NCBI GenBank assembly: GCA_002887195.1
Contig: PJAB01001028.1
Span: 1 to 18,068, forward strand
Direction of reading: 5' to 3'
Length of the DNA stretch: 18,068 bases
Source of the DNA: Chrysochromulina parva
Taxonomy: Eukaryota; Haptophyta; Prymnesiales; Chrysochromulinaceae
Part shown: positions 6,916 to 14,627 of the stretch, one piece after another
How the letters are laid out: each line of letters opens with the position of its first letter
How positions within the stretch are numbered: the first letter of the stretch is position 1
Translations under genes and position numbers: made by a program
Notes under the pieces: model-generated
The model's database searches: none
What the model was told of the DNA's origin: nothing
Seen by the model: the letters and a program-made list of their open reading frames with translations, nothing else

Positions 6916-8937
6916 TCAGGCGCCCATCTCCGCCGTCTCTGCCGGCTGCCGGCTGCCGGCTGACGCAGACGGTTCCACAGCTGACGCAGACGGTTCCACA
7001 GCTGACGCAGACGGTCCCGCCGCGTCCTGCGCTCGCGCGACGGGCATGCCAAGGGGCGCACTCGACGCCTGGGCCGCCCCTGACGCGACCGAGATTTGGA
7101 AGCCCGCTTTGGCGCCGCCGCTGCCCGCCCGCGTCACAGCGCCAGGCGCGCCGGGCGGGGGCGCGCTGACGTGGGCGAGAGCATCTTGGCGCAGCTGCTC
7201 TTGGCGGCGCGGCGACGGGGCGAGGAAGAGGGCGCGGCGCGGCGAGGCGAGCGGCGCGCCATTCTGGGAGGAGCTCGATGAGGAGCGCTGCAAGGCGCTG
7301 GCGTGGGCGCTCGAAACGGCGCCCGCGGTGCCAGAGGGCCCTCGCGGCGTCGCACCCTCAGTCGCCCCCATGCCGCGGGAGGTGTGCTTGATCTCCTCCT
7401 CCTCTTGTCGATCGGTGTCGTTACGCTCCTTGAGCTTGCGTGCGGAGCGAAGAGCCTCCGGCAACGCGGGCGCGTTCGGCGCGCGGTCGGTGAGGGGGAG
7501 TGCCGTGGTGAGCGCCGGGGTCGTCGGTGGCTTCTCGCGCGCAGCGAGGCGCTCTGTTCGTTGGGACTCCAGGGCGGCGCGCTCGGCATCGCGCTTTCGT
7601 GTCGCGGCGTCGACGAGCAGGGGAGCTGGGAGGCTCTCGTCCTGCTCGCTCGGCGGCGCCGGCATCCCAAGCTTGAGCTCCCAAAACTGCCTGAGAGCAC
7701 GAGGGGTGGAGGGAGAGGGTGGAGGGAGAGGGAGGAGGGAGAGGGTGGAGGGAGAGGGCGAGAGGCGAACGAGGACTGGTGAGCACCAGAATGGGCACTG
7801 GGCGCCGGGGCAAGAGGGGGGGCACGAGGGGGCAAGAGGCGGGGGAGTCAGGGGGCACGCGTGCCGCACGCACTGATCCTGTACATGTGCTGGCCCTCGG
7901 CGCATGCTAACGGTCAGCTTTCCCATCCATCGACTGACAGCGGCGCGGCGCTTCTGTGAGCTGACGGTGGAGAGGCCGGCCACGCGCCGCTTGAGCGACG
8001 CAAAGGCTGCGAGGCTCGAGCCGATCACCACGCTCTTATTGTCATCTGGACGTGGCGCGAACCACGCGTGCTGGAGTCCGTGCATCGCGCTGAGCCGCGT
8101 CGTCGTCTCGACTTGCATGCAACTGAGCACAAAGTCCTTGGCGGAGGCGGCCTCGGGGCTACTGCTCCAGAAGGGCTGCTTGAAGTTGGGCGGCGTGTCG
8201 CGCACGTGCGCATACAAGTCGCCTTCCCCCGGGAGATCGTGCGGAAGCTCGCCCACTAGGAGGACATACGCGGTCACACCGACGGACCACATGTCGCATG
8301 CCTTCGTGTACGGCTGGCCAACGTCGTCGAGCCAGGCGAGGACCTCGGGGGCGGCGTACTCGGGCGAGCCGGCCAGCTCGGTCAGACCCTCCGCCGTCTC
8401 TAACGCCGCGTACCCGAAGTCGATGACCACCAGCCTACACTTGGAGGGGTCGCCGATGTCGCTCACCATCAAGTTCTCGGGCTTCACGTCGCGGTGCACG
8501 ACGTTGTGGCGGTGCAACGAGCTGAGGGCGCTGATCAGCTGGGCGATGAGCCGGCGCGCGCTCGGCTCCGAGAGGCTGCCGCCCTCGAGCAGCTCGAACA
8601 ACTCGCAGCCGCGCACCTGGTCCATGACCACGTAGAGCATGTCCTCGCCCACCTGCACCACCTCGTGCAGCTTGGGCACGTGCTTCGACGAGGCAGCGTA
8701 CGCGCGGCGCAGCGCGGTCGTCTCCTGGACGAGGGCGTCCACTGCCTCCTCGTCCTCCTCGAGCGTGGCCATGTCCATCTCCTTGAGCGCAACGTGCATG
8801 CGCCCTTTGGTTGCCGAGTACACCTTCGAGAAGCGGCCCTCTCCGAGCATCTCGCCGAGCTCGTAGCGCTCGGCGATGTCGCCGACCTTGCGATCGATGA
8901 CCTTGGCCTCGTCCAGCCTCGCGCTCAGCGCGACCAT
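6916..8937 (-). CDS. CaMK-like Ser/Thr protein kinase with Ser-rich tail
   Basis: Minus strand, exons 8937-7874 and 7690-6916, giving 612 residues. The ATG at 8937 has a good context (gccATGg). The kinase domain covers about residues 25-300. The Gly-rich loop is GEGRFSKVY (32-40), the ATP-binding lysine is K52 (HVALK), and a likely alpha-C glutamate is E72. The catalytic loop is HRDVKPEN (148-155), the metal-binding motif DFG is at 173-175, and SPEYAAPE ends at 198. All essential residues are present, so it should be active. The HRDVKPEN and DFGYA motifs and overall spacing fit the CAMK group; I see no calmodulin-binding helix or EF-hand that would name the subfamily. The tail is Ser/Pro/Ala-rich with a charged stretch (RKLKERNDTDRQEEEE) and a repeated SASAVEP unit. 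The gene is divergent from Ran. Confidence 0.87.
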   Translation of the reverse strand: MVALSARLDEAKVIDRKVGDIAERYELGEMLGEGRFSKVYSATKGRMHVALKEMDMATLEEDEEAVDALVQETTALRRAYAASSKHVPKLHEVVQVGEDMLYVVMDQVRGCELFELLEGGSLSEPSARRLIAQLISALSSLHRHNVVHRDVKPENLMVSDIGDPSKCRLVVIDFGYAALETAEGLTELAGSPEYAAPEVLAWLDDVGQPYTKACDMWSVGVTAYVLLVGELPHDLPGEGDLYAHVRDTPPNFKQPFWSSSPEAASAKDFVLSCMQVETTTRLSAMHGLQHAWFAPRPDDNKSVVIGSSLAAFASLKRRVAGLSTVSSQKRRAAVSRWMGKLTVSMRRGPAHVQDQCVRHACPLTPPPLAPSCPPSCPGAQCPFWCSPVLVRLSPSPSTLSLLPLPPPSPSTPRALRQFWELKLGMPAPPSEQDESLPAPLLVDAATRKRDAERAALESQRTERLAAREKPPTTPALTTALPLTDRAPNAPALPEALRSARKLKERNDTDRQEEEEIKHTSRGMGATEGATPRGPSGTAGAVSSAHASALQRSSSSSSQNGAPLASPRRALFLAPSPRRQEQLRQDALAHVSAPPPGAPGAVTRAGSGGAKAGFQISVASGAAQASSAPLGMPVARAQDAAGPSASAVEPSASAVEPSASAGSRQPAETAEMGA
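6938..7017. repeat. 21-bp tandem repeat in the kinase C-terminus
   Basis: Two exact copies of ctgacgcagacggttccacag (6960-6980, 6981-7001) and a partial third, preceded by a gctgccg array (6938-6960). On the minus strand they encode the SASAVEP heptapeptide repeat just before the kinase stop codon. They stay in frame, so copy-number change would lengthen or shorten the tail without truncation. Confidence 0.9.
7691..7873 (-). other. Stop-free intron of the kinase gene
   Basis: 183 bases from GTGCGTGCGG (5' end at 7873) to a pyrimidine-rich tract ending GCTCTCAG (3' end at 7691), phase 2. The length is a multiple of three and no in-frame stop occurs, so retention would add 61 Pro/Ser/Cys-rich residues. 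Called as an intron because of the splice-site match to the other introns and the abrupt composition change between VQDQ and QFWELKLG. Confidence 0.75.
7701..7760 (+). repeat. Purine-rich low-complexity tract
   Basis: Repeats of about 12 bases built on ggtggagggaga on the + strand. On the minus strand this is the polypyrimidine tract before the kinase 3' splice site. Confidence 0.85.
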
Positions 8938-9232
8938 GGCACCGAACCCTGCGCTGCAGCCGGGCGCGGATCAAGTTTTGGATCCGCAGAGCATCCCCCA
9001 TGAGCCCCTTGGATAGTAGCAGGCGAGCCAGATTGAAAAACGCGAAGGAGTAGAGGGACGTGGTCTCTTCCGCCTGGCCGCCACTACACCGTAGTAAGGT
9101 ATTAAGATTTAAGAAGAAACTGATATGTTCAGCTGTTGTAACATTTTGGGGACCAGAATGGTCCGCGTCTCTGACGCCGGTGTTCGCACGCTTGCTCGTG
9201 CTGTAGCTGTAGGACCTGAGTAACTGACTTGA

Positions 9233-9427
9233 CTTGCCGATGCGAACAAAAGCGCCGAGAAGAGCGCCCACGTAATCCTTCGGGTCGGGGAAATAGGCGG
9301 TGGAGGAGGTGAAGCAGATGAGGCCGCGGCGCCGGGAGGCGCACATGATCGGCAGCAAGTGGTGGCCCACGCGGCAGCTCGACACCGCGTTGCACTGCAG
9401 GTTGGCCATGTGCTGGTGACGAAGCTA
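9233..9427 (-). pseudogene. Short-chain dehydrogenase/reductase-like fragment
   Basis: Reading leftwards on the minus strand, MANLQCNAVSSC, HHLLPIM, RRRGLICFTSSTAYFPDP and later YSTSK resemble the middle of a classical SDR. They match the (N)LQCNA helix, the GxIxxTSS catalytic-serine strand and the YxxxK motif. The Ser-to-Tyr spacing is about 20 residues too long. A TAG interrupts the frame just upstream, and no TGxxxGIG nucleotide-binding N-terminus is visible. It is therefore probably a decayed gene piece. Alternatively it is one exon of a spliced gene: the TAG could be a 3' splice-site AG, and the extra residues could be a mini-intron. It abuts the 5' side of the kinase gene but is in a different frame from it. 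Confidence 0.45.
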
Positions 9428-9581
9428 GTCGATGACAATTTCTTTTGCCACGTGCTTCAGCGGATACGCGACGCTGCTACCCGACTACCAGCGGCTCGCC
9501 GACGCCGTTGTCATGAGCGCGCATCTCCAGACGCCGCCTACAGTAGTGCTGGTACGGAGTACTTCATAGTCCTAGGTGCGC

Positions 9582-9648
9582 ACCGCTGCCACTGCCGCCT
9601 CTGCCGCCTCTGCCGCCGCTGCCGCCGCTGCCGCTGCTGCCGCCGCTT
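9582..9648. repeat. GCC/GCT trinucleotide tract
   Basis: About 67 bases of ctgccgcct and ccgctg units, with no supported gene over it. Simple-sequence tract. Confidence 0.85.
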
Positions 9649-9807
9649 CGCGACGGTCGAGGCACGAGGTTTTCCATCCTCGTACACTCAACATTTTCCG
9701 AAGCCACAGCCGATACCTTTCGGGGTATAGTGCAGCGCCTGCTCATCGCGCCGCCGATGGCCTCTGCCAACGGATGGTGGCGCCCGGACGCTGAGAACAT
9801 ACTCTTG

Positions 9808-9881
9808 CACGTGCACATGTGCACTCAGGCACGCACCGCTCCTGCCGCCCGCGCGGGGCTCACGCGAGCGCACGTGCGCTC
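9808..9881. promoter_or_regulatory. CACGTG palindromes upstream of Ran
   Basis: A CACGTG core at 9808-9813 lies in the palindrome tgcacgtgca (9806-9815), overlapping a second palindrome gtgcacatgtgcac (9811-9824). Another core at 9871-9876 is the centre of a perfect 16-base palindrome (9866-9881, gagcgcacgtgcgctc). Such cores are G-box/E-box sites for bHLH and bZIP factors in plants and animals; binding here is inference. Confidence 0.45.
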
Positions 9882-10077
9882 CCGGAATGCGCAGGAAAGG
9901 GACGGAAGAGCGAGAGGTCATTCTGTGGCTCTCTACAGACGAACCCACACTCAACACTCATCACTCTCCTCCAACCGCGCGACTTTCTAGATGATAAGGA
10001 AATAGACCAAAGTAAGCTTGTGCATGAGCGGCCGAAATTCAACCATCCAACTGTAAATCACCTAAATCTGAGCCGCG

Positions 10078-10085
10078 CCACGTGG
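10078..10085. promoter_or_regulatory. G-box-like CCACGTGG near the Ran start
   Basis: A perfect 8-base palindrome 78 bases before the Ran ATG. With the upstream CACGTG cores it forms a cluster in the Ran 5' region. Function is inferred from the motif only. Confidence 0.4.
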
Positions 10086-10163
10086 ACGCCGTTCGTACAA
10101 AATACGCTGCGGCGGGCACTTTCGCTTGACAAAGGCGGGAGGAGCGTCGCCGCTTGAGAGTTC

Positions 10164-10799
10164 ATGGCCGCGCCCGTGTTTAAGCTCGTGCTGGTTGGAG
10201 ATGGTGGCGTGGGCAAGACTACCTTCGTGAAGCGGCATCTCACCGGCGAGTTTGAGAAGAAGTACGTGGCGACCCTCGGCGTGGAGGTGCACCCGCTGCA
10301 GTTCCACACGAACTTCGGCGAGCTGTACTTCAACGTGTGGGACACCGCCGGCCAGGAGAAGTTTGGGGGGCTCCGCGATGGTTACTACATCCAGGGGCAG
10401 TGTGCCATCATCATGTTCGACGTCACCTCGCGCATCACGTACAAGAACGTGCCCAACTGGCATCGCGACATGGTGCGTGTCTGCGAGAATATCCCGATCG
10501 TGCTCGTGGGCAACAAGGTGGACGTGAAGGAGCGCAAGGTGAAGGCCAAGCAGATTACTTTCCATCGCAAAAAGAACCTGCAGTACTATGACATCTCGGC
10601 CAAGTCCAACTACAACTTCGAGAAGCCATTCTTGTGGCTGGCGCGCAAGCTTGTCGGAAATTCGGAGCTCGCGTTCGTAGCATCCCCCGCGCTCAAGCCG
10701 CCCGAGGTGTCGATTGACCTTGAGACGCAGCGGCAGTACGAAGCCGAGCTTGCCAATGCCGCCAGCGTCCCCTTGCCCGACGAGGACGAAGACCTGTGA
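10164..10799 (+). CDS. RAN: Ran, nuclear-transport small GTPase
   Basis: A 211-residue intron-less gene. Ran sets the direction of nuclear import and export through importins and exportins and acts in spindle assembly. All G motifs are present: P-loop GDGGVGKT (12-19), switch I threonine T37, [17 protein letters not shown] (60-76) with catalytic Q64, NKVD (117-120) and SAK (145-147). The stretches [14 protein letters not shown] and [31 protein letters not shown] are diagnostic of Ran rather than Rab or Rho. The C-terminus ends DEDEDL, matching the acidic DEDDDL tail of Ran, and there is no prenylation cysteine. Length is close to the usual 214-221. The ATG is in context ttcATGg. The sequence is conserved throughout, so it is under strong constraint and almost certainly functional. 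Confidence 0.98.
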   Translation: MAAPVFKLVLVGDGGVGKTTFVKRHLTGEFEKKYVATLGVEVHPLQFHTNFGELYFNVWDTAGQEKFGGLRDGYYIQGQCAIIMFDVTSRITYKNVPNWHRDMVRVCENIPIVLVGNKVDVKERKVKAKQITFHRKKNLQYYDISAKSNYNFEKPFLWLARKLVGNSELAFVASPALKPPEVSIDLETQRQYEAELANAASVPLPDEDEDL

Positions 10800-11323
10800 T
10801 GCGGTGATCCGACGCCGACGATCATCCGGGGGGGTGGGGGGGACTCTCTTGTTTGCTCGGAGCGAGTTGCTCGCGAACGGGCAGCGTGGCGCACTGCCGC
10901 CCGGCGTCGCGACGATTCTCTCGAGGCCACGCAGGATACCGACGGCGGCATGAACGTGAGTCTCGTGGTGCTAGCGCTGCGTACTTGTGCACACGGGATG
11001 CCGCCGCAGTTAGTGGTTACGCCTTAGCGTTTCGTGGCTTTTGCGGGGCGGGCGCGTGCGGCAGGGGCCCGGGGCAGGCGCCTATACAGGTTGGTTTTCC
11101 AAAAATGCGTACAAATATATATATATTGATTTGGCGACTTTTAATTGGTCACTGGTGCCAACTCGTGTAGTGCCAGCCTGACGGCGGGCGACACCGTCCT
11201 GTATCGTGTGTTCGTGTCCTTATCGCGTTATCGACGCGCCATTGCGAGATCTCGCGTTCGCATGCTGTGGATTCGAAAGTACAGGGCACGATATGCGCGC
11301 ATGATTGTCGACGGCCGCGCGCC
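10800..11323. other. Convergent intergenic region between Ran and RPB6
   Basis: 524 bases between two 3' ends. It contains a G-run near 10828-10842, and an AT-rich patch with an (AT)6 tract (11115-11126) that is the most AT-rich spot between the two genes and may be near the 3' ends. No gene or RNA is recognised. Confidence 0.5.
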
Positions 11324-12030
11324 TCACCCGCTGCGAAACGTGGGCGCCGAGCGCGCAGTCGCGTCGATCTCAAACTCACGCGGCAGCAGGTTCTGCTCAT
11401 CGGGAATGATGAGCTCGTCCACATTCCAATCCTCGTACGAGCCGTCGGGCAGGAAGCGGCGCACGGTGAGGGGAATCTTGCGCGCTCGCAGCTCCTTGAG
11501 CGCAATCTGAAGCGGGTCCGTTTCGCCCTCCAATTCTACCATCACCGGTGCATTCATGCTGCGGAAGCGGCCAGCGCGCAGCACGTCAGCTTGTTGCGTC
11601 TTCAGCACGCCAAGTGGGACGAGCGAGGATGTGCGTGGTTCGAGGCTCCCAGATTCAAAGGCACCTGATCTGCACTGCGCGTGTGCCGAGGATGCGCGCA
11701 CGTTCGTACTTGGTCATGTACGGTGTTGTGATCCTGTCATCCTTGTCGACCGCATGACCTGCGACACCATCCTCGGGTGCATCGCCCACCTCAACCACAC
11801 CCTGATCGGCTCCCTCCTCTCCCTCCTTATCGCCCTCCTCGCCTTCCTCGCCCTCGTTGTCCAAGTCCGGCTCGTCAGCGTCTATGTCGTCATTGTCGAA
11901 GTCCCTGCAAAATGCAGCGGGCAGGCAGGAGGTCAGCGTCTGACCCTCACATGGAGTACTGCAAGAGTTGCATGTGCGAAGTCGCGCACCCATCGTCGCC
12001 GCCTCCAAAGCCGCCCTCGTCGTCACTCAT
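11324..12030 (-). CDS. RPB6: RNA polymerase I/II/III shared subunit RPB6 (ABC23, omega homologue)
   Basis: Three exons on the minus strand: 12030-11990, 11904-11665 and 11558-11324, totalling 171 residues. RPB6 is common to the three nuclear RNA polymerases and stabilises the clamp and largest subunit. The start is [14 protein letters not shown] followed by a very acidic N-terminal region (to about 70), as in other RPB6 proteins. The conserved core begins [20 protein letters not shown] (71-90) and continues through [20 protein letters not shown] (91-110) to [16 protein letters not shown] (130-145). Both junctions are phase 2 and restore family residues (GDF; QISMN). The protein runs 24 residues beyond the usual end (DELIITD in humans), ending PTFRSG. 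The GTPase gene lies 432 bases upstream on the same strand. Confidence 0.96.
11559..11664 (-). other. RPB6 intron 2
   Basis: 106 bases, GTGCCTTTGA to TTCCGCAG, phase 2, between QI and SMNAP. Certain because the join restores the universally conserved QISMNAPV sequence. Confidence 0.95.
11905..11989 (-). other. RPB6 intron 1
   Basis: 85 bases, GTGCGCGACT to CATTTTGCAG, phase 2. The join links [14 protein letters not shown] to DFDNDD, a typical acidic RPB6 N-terminus. Confidence 0.88.
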
Positions 12031-12462
12031 GCTTACACCGAAGTCACTGCGCACCCGCACCGACCGGCGTGTATGGACAGTACACGAGCCACGCAGCACA
12101 GCTCTGTGCACGAAAGCGCTCGCGCGGCAAGTTTCGCCACGACGGCGCGCCGAAAGCAAACAAGCCAGCAAGCAGGCAACTGGGGTATTCGGTTGCGCTT
12201 GTGTTGTTCCGACTAATTAGCTTGCTTGCTTGGCGCGCCTCGTTTCAGACGTGGCACAGCGCTGGTCCCGAGGTACCTAGGGAGAGCTGCAAGTCTATCG
12301 AGCAAGTCTACACCTACTAGTGTTTTCATCATACATCTACTATACGTGTGGCCGGATAGACTCTCCGAGGTGACACCTGACGACTACATGAGTTATCACC
12401 TGCTTCTCCAGAGCTGCTCTTGCTGACAAGCATGCGTATTCCGAGCTTCTCGGTGGGTCGTC
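12031..12462. other. Intergenic region upstream of RPB6
   Basis: 432 bases between the 3' end of the GTPase-HSP20 gene and the RPB6 start, both on the minus strand; presumably holds the RPB6 promoter and the GTPase 3' UTR. The only structure seen is an imperfect inverted repeat (12144-12239). Confidence 0.5.
12144..12239. repeat. Imperfect inverted repeat with GGCGCGCC ends
   Basis: Left arm 12144-12165 (ggcgcgccgaaagcaaacaagc) begins with the octamer ggcgcgcc. The right arm 12220-12239, read in reverse complement, is ggcgcgccaagcaagcaagc. The arms match apart from small differences and are about 54 bases apart, 114 bases upstream of the RPB6 ATG. Confidence 0.6.
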
Positions 12463-14334
12463 TCACCTGATGGCGACACTTTCCTCATCCGCATCGGGTT
12501 TGAACGTGAGCCTGAGCACCCCATCCACCACGGTGACCGAGTCGAACTTGCGTTCATACTCCTGCGGCACCTTGAAGGTGAGTGTGAAGTCGCCGTACTG
12601 GCGCTCCTGACGCTCGACCTTTTGGACAAGCAGCTCGGGGTACGGGCGCAGCCGTGTCCCCTTGACGATCGTGGTGACGTTTTGACGCGAGAGCCGGATG
12701 TCATCACTCGTCATACCGGGCACGTCCATGATGATTGTGTAGAGGGCATTGTCACGCACAATGTCGATCGCGGGCACAAATGAGTTGGGGCGGGTGAGCA
12801 GGAGGCCCGAAGCGTCGACCGACGTCTGCTGCAGCCGAAAGCTGTCCTCGGTACGTGCCTTGGCGCGGATCAGACGCGTGCGCGGGTCGTCTGTCATCTC
12901 GACAGAGAGCTCGGGCTCGGTCTTAAAATAGGCGGAGAGCCGCCCGTTGCAGCTCTGCAGCACCGACTGCAGCACCGAGAATCGGCGGTTGACGGGCACG
13001 AAGGCGGAGCGCAGCCAGTTCTTGAGGAGTGCAAAGGTCCAGCCGTTGGTACGGTCCCCCAGCTCGCAGTCCTCGTTGGCGAGGATCACGTGCCGGCTGA
13101 AGTCGGTCTTGAACCAAAGGACATCTTTCTCCTCAAGTTCTCCCGTAATTGGATTGAGCGCGGCGATGCGTGTGGTCTGCACCTTGCCGCGCCCGTACAC
13201 GAAGAGGATCTGGCTGTGGAAGATGTGGTCCATGACCTCCTGCTCCATCACCGTCTTGCAGTTGTGCACAACGATCACCTCCTGGAAGTGTTTCTTTGAG
13301 TTTTGGAGCGAGCGCGTCAGCCGATCGAGGTAGCGCTGGTCGAGCGAGGTGAAGTCATTCACGACGCACAAAAAGTAGTCGGCCAGGTCGAAGATGACGT
13401 CCTGGATGAAGCGCTCGGAAATCTCCTTCTCGACGACCGAGAGCTCATTCTCCACCTTGACGGGCGCATACGAGCCTTCCGAGTCCAGCACGATGAACTT
13501 GGTGCCCTCAACGTCCACGTGCTTGAAGGAGAGGCCCTTGGTCGACACCTTCTTGCCGCTGGGGAGTTGCGAACCCGTCAGATGGTTGAGTACAAATGTC
13601 TTTCCCTTGTCGAAGAGTCCGAGCACTGCCACGACGGCGCCGTCCCAACCATCGGAGGCCGAGGAGCCCTGAGCCTCGTCGCCATCGCTTACCAGGCACG
13701 CTGCTGTCCCTAGGTCGATGGTGCGGTCAGGGTCGTCGTCGTCGCTGTCGCGCGTGCGTTGACGCGGCTGCAGCGTACCTGCCGCGCTGCGGCTCAAGGG
13801 CTCTGTGCCGAGCACGTATCGCTTCTCGTCCTCACTGCATGAGGAGAGGAAGCGTTCGCTGTAACACACACGCCATCCGTGCGTGCTCACGTCCGACAGC
13901 TTGGTGATCTCGCACACCCAGTCGTACACCTCCTGCTCTCTCGAGGCTGCGGGTGAAGGGCTCGGTGGCAGCCGGAGCTGCGCCGCGCGCGAAGGACCGG
14001 CTTGCGGTGAGCTCGTGAGACTTGTCGCTTCGCCCGTGGGATGCTGCTGCTGCGTCGGCGAATTGGGTGCGATGGACTCAACTGCGCTCACGCCGTCATC
14101 AAAATCGGGGCGCTTGCGTCTACTTGAGCGCTGCTTAGCAATCAGCTCCTTCTGCTCCTTGGTGAGCTCCGCCTGCGCTGCCAGCAGCTCCTCACGCTGG
14201 CGCTGCGCGATCAGCAGCAGCGCCTCAATCTCCATGGCGTGCTGCTCGATGGCTCGAAGGCCATCCTCGGCCGTCTCTAGCGTCAGCATGGCTGGGTGCC
14301 ACGAGGATGCGGCAGCGGCATCATCCTCGGGCAT
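12463..14334 (-). CDS. GBP/atlastin-like GTPase fused to a C-terminal alpha-crystallin (HSP20) domain
   Basis: 623 codons from the ATG at 14334 on the minus strand, no intron needed. The open frame extends 13 codons upstream without an ATG; the positions below count from that upstream point, so subtract 13. Order: a coiled-coil-like helix rich in Glu/Gln (about 33-85); a Ser/Pro linker (about 100-145); a GTPase domain (about 245-480) with P-loop GLFDKGKT (252-259) and VSTKGLSF (switch I region). G3 is DSEG (297-300), and VVHNCKT (368-374) is at the place of the guanine-specificity motif. The P-loop style, followed by TFVLNHL, is that of dynamin-superfamily GBP/atlastin proteins. The C-terminus (about 529-627), with PAIDIVRDNALYTIIMDVPG, ERQYGDFTLTFKVPQ and DGVLRLTFK, is a complete-looking alpha-crystallin fold of small heat-shock proteins. 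A membrane-remodelling or stress-linked role is inference. Confidence 0.85.
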   Translation of the reverse strand: MPEDDAAAASSWHPAMLTLETAEDGLRAIEQHAMEIEALLLIAQRQREELLAAQAELTKEQKELIAKQRSSRRKRPDFDDGVSAVESIAPNSPTQQQHPTGEATSLTSSPQAGPSRAAQLRLPPSPSPAASREQEVYDWVCEITKLSDVSTHGWRVCYSERFLSSCSEDEKRYVLGTEPLSRSAAGTLQPRQRTRDSDDDDPDRTIDLGTAACLVSDGDEAQGSSASDGWDGAVVAVLGLFDKGKTFVLNHLTGSQLPSGKKVSTKGLSFKHVDVEGTKFIVLDSEGSYAPVKVENELSVVEKEISERFIQDVIFDLADYFLCVVNDFTSLDQRYLDRLTRSLQNSKKHFQEVIVVHNCKTVMEQEVMDHIFHSQILFVYGRGKVQTTRIAALNPITGELEEKDVLWFKTDFSRHVILANEDCELGDRTNGWTFALLKNWLRSAFVPVNRRFSVLQSVLQSCNGRLSAYFKTEPELSVEMTDDPRTRLIRAKARTEDSFRLQQTSVDASGLLLTRPNSFVPAIDIVRDNALYTIIMDVPGMTSDDIRLSRQNVTTIVKGTRLRPYPELLVQKVERQERQYGDFTLTFKVPQEYERKFDSVTVVDGVLRLTFKPDADEESVAIR

Positions 14335-14627
14335 ACTGTATTGCCGACGACCCTTGAAGCGGCTCTCCGGCACGCGAAGGCATTTCGTAGGGAGCGCGGC
14401 GGGGCCTTACAACTCGGCTCTTCCTGTATCAGAGCTTCCAAACCCGGCTCCGAACTTGATTGATGTTCCCCCATGTCTTCGATATACTCGACGGGCTATG
14501 GCACACTCGCCAGCGGCCTCGTTCTCCGCACGCCGATATGACGCGCACTGCATGCAATCTTTACGTTACAAGGCCTTTTTCCATGTGCAAAGAACCTGAG
14601 AGTCGCTAGAAGTTGCCTCCGCCGAAG
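14335..14627. promoter_or_regulatory. Divergent promoter region
   Basis: 293 bases between the divergent GTPase (-) and hypothetical (+) genes, so both 5' regions should lie here if the assigned starts are right. I see no clear TATA box or palindrome. Confidence is low because the start of the + gene is uncertain. Confidence 0.35.

Larger units (their letters stand above)
8938..10163. other. Gene-poor divergent region between kinase and Ran
   Basis: About 1.2 kb containing both putative promoters. It holds an SDR-like minus-strand fragment (9233-9427), a GCC/GCT tract (9582-9648) and CACGTG cores at 9449, 9808, 9871 and 10079. A + strand frame of 45 codons (9432-9569) is open but resembles nothing I know. 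The segment around 9060-9160 is AT-richer than the surroundings. Confidence 0.5.

Noticed and set aside
8435..8937. Fusion of the SDR-like fragment with the kinase
   Set aside because: The open minus-strand frame continues into the kinase region but in a different frame from the catalytic motifs, so it is a shadow there.
11559..11664. ggttcgaggctcc, resembling a tRNA B box
   Set aside because: No acceptor, D or T stem pairing around it, and it lies inside RPB6 intron 2.
14283..14474. Upstream minus-strand exon (MGEHQSSSEPGLEAL) for the GTPase gene
   Set aside because: The available GT-AG join enters a different frame from the GTPase, so it does not extend it.
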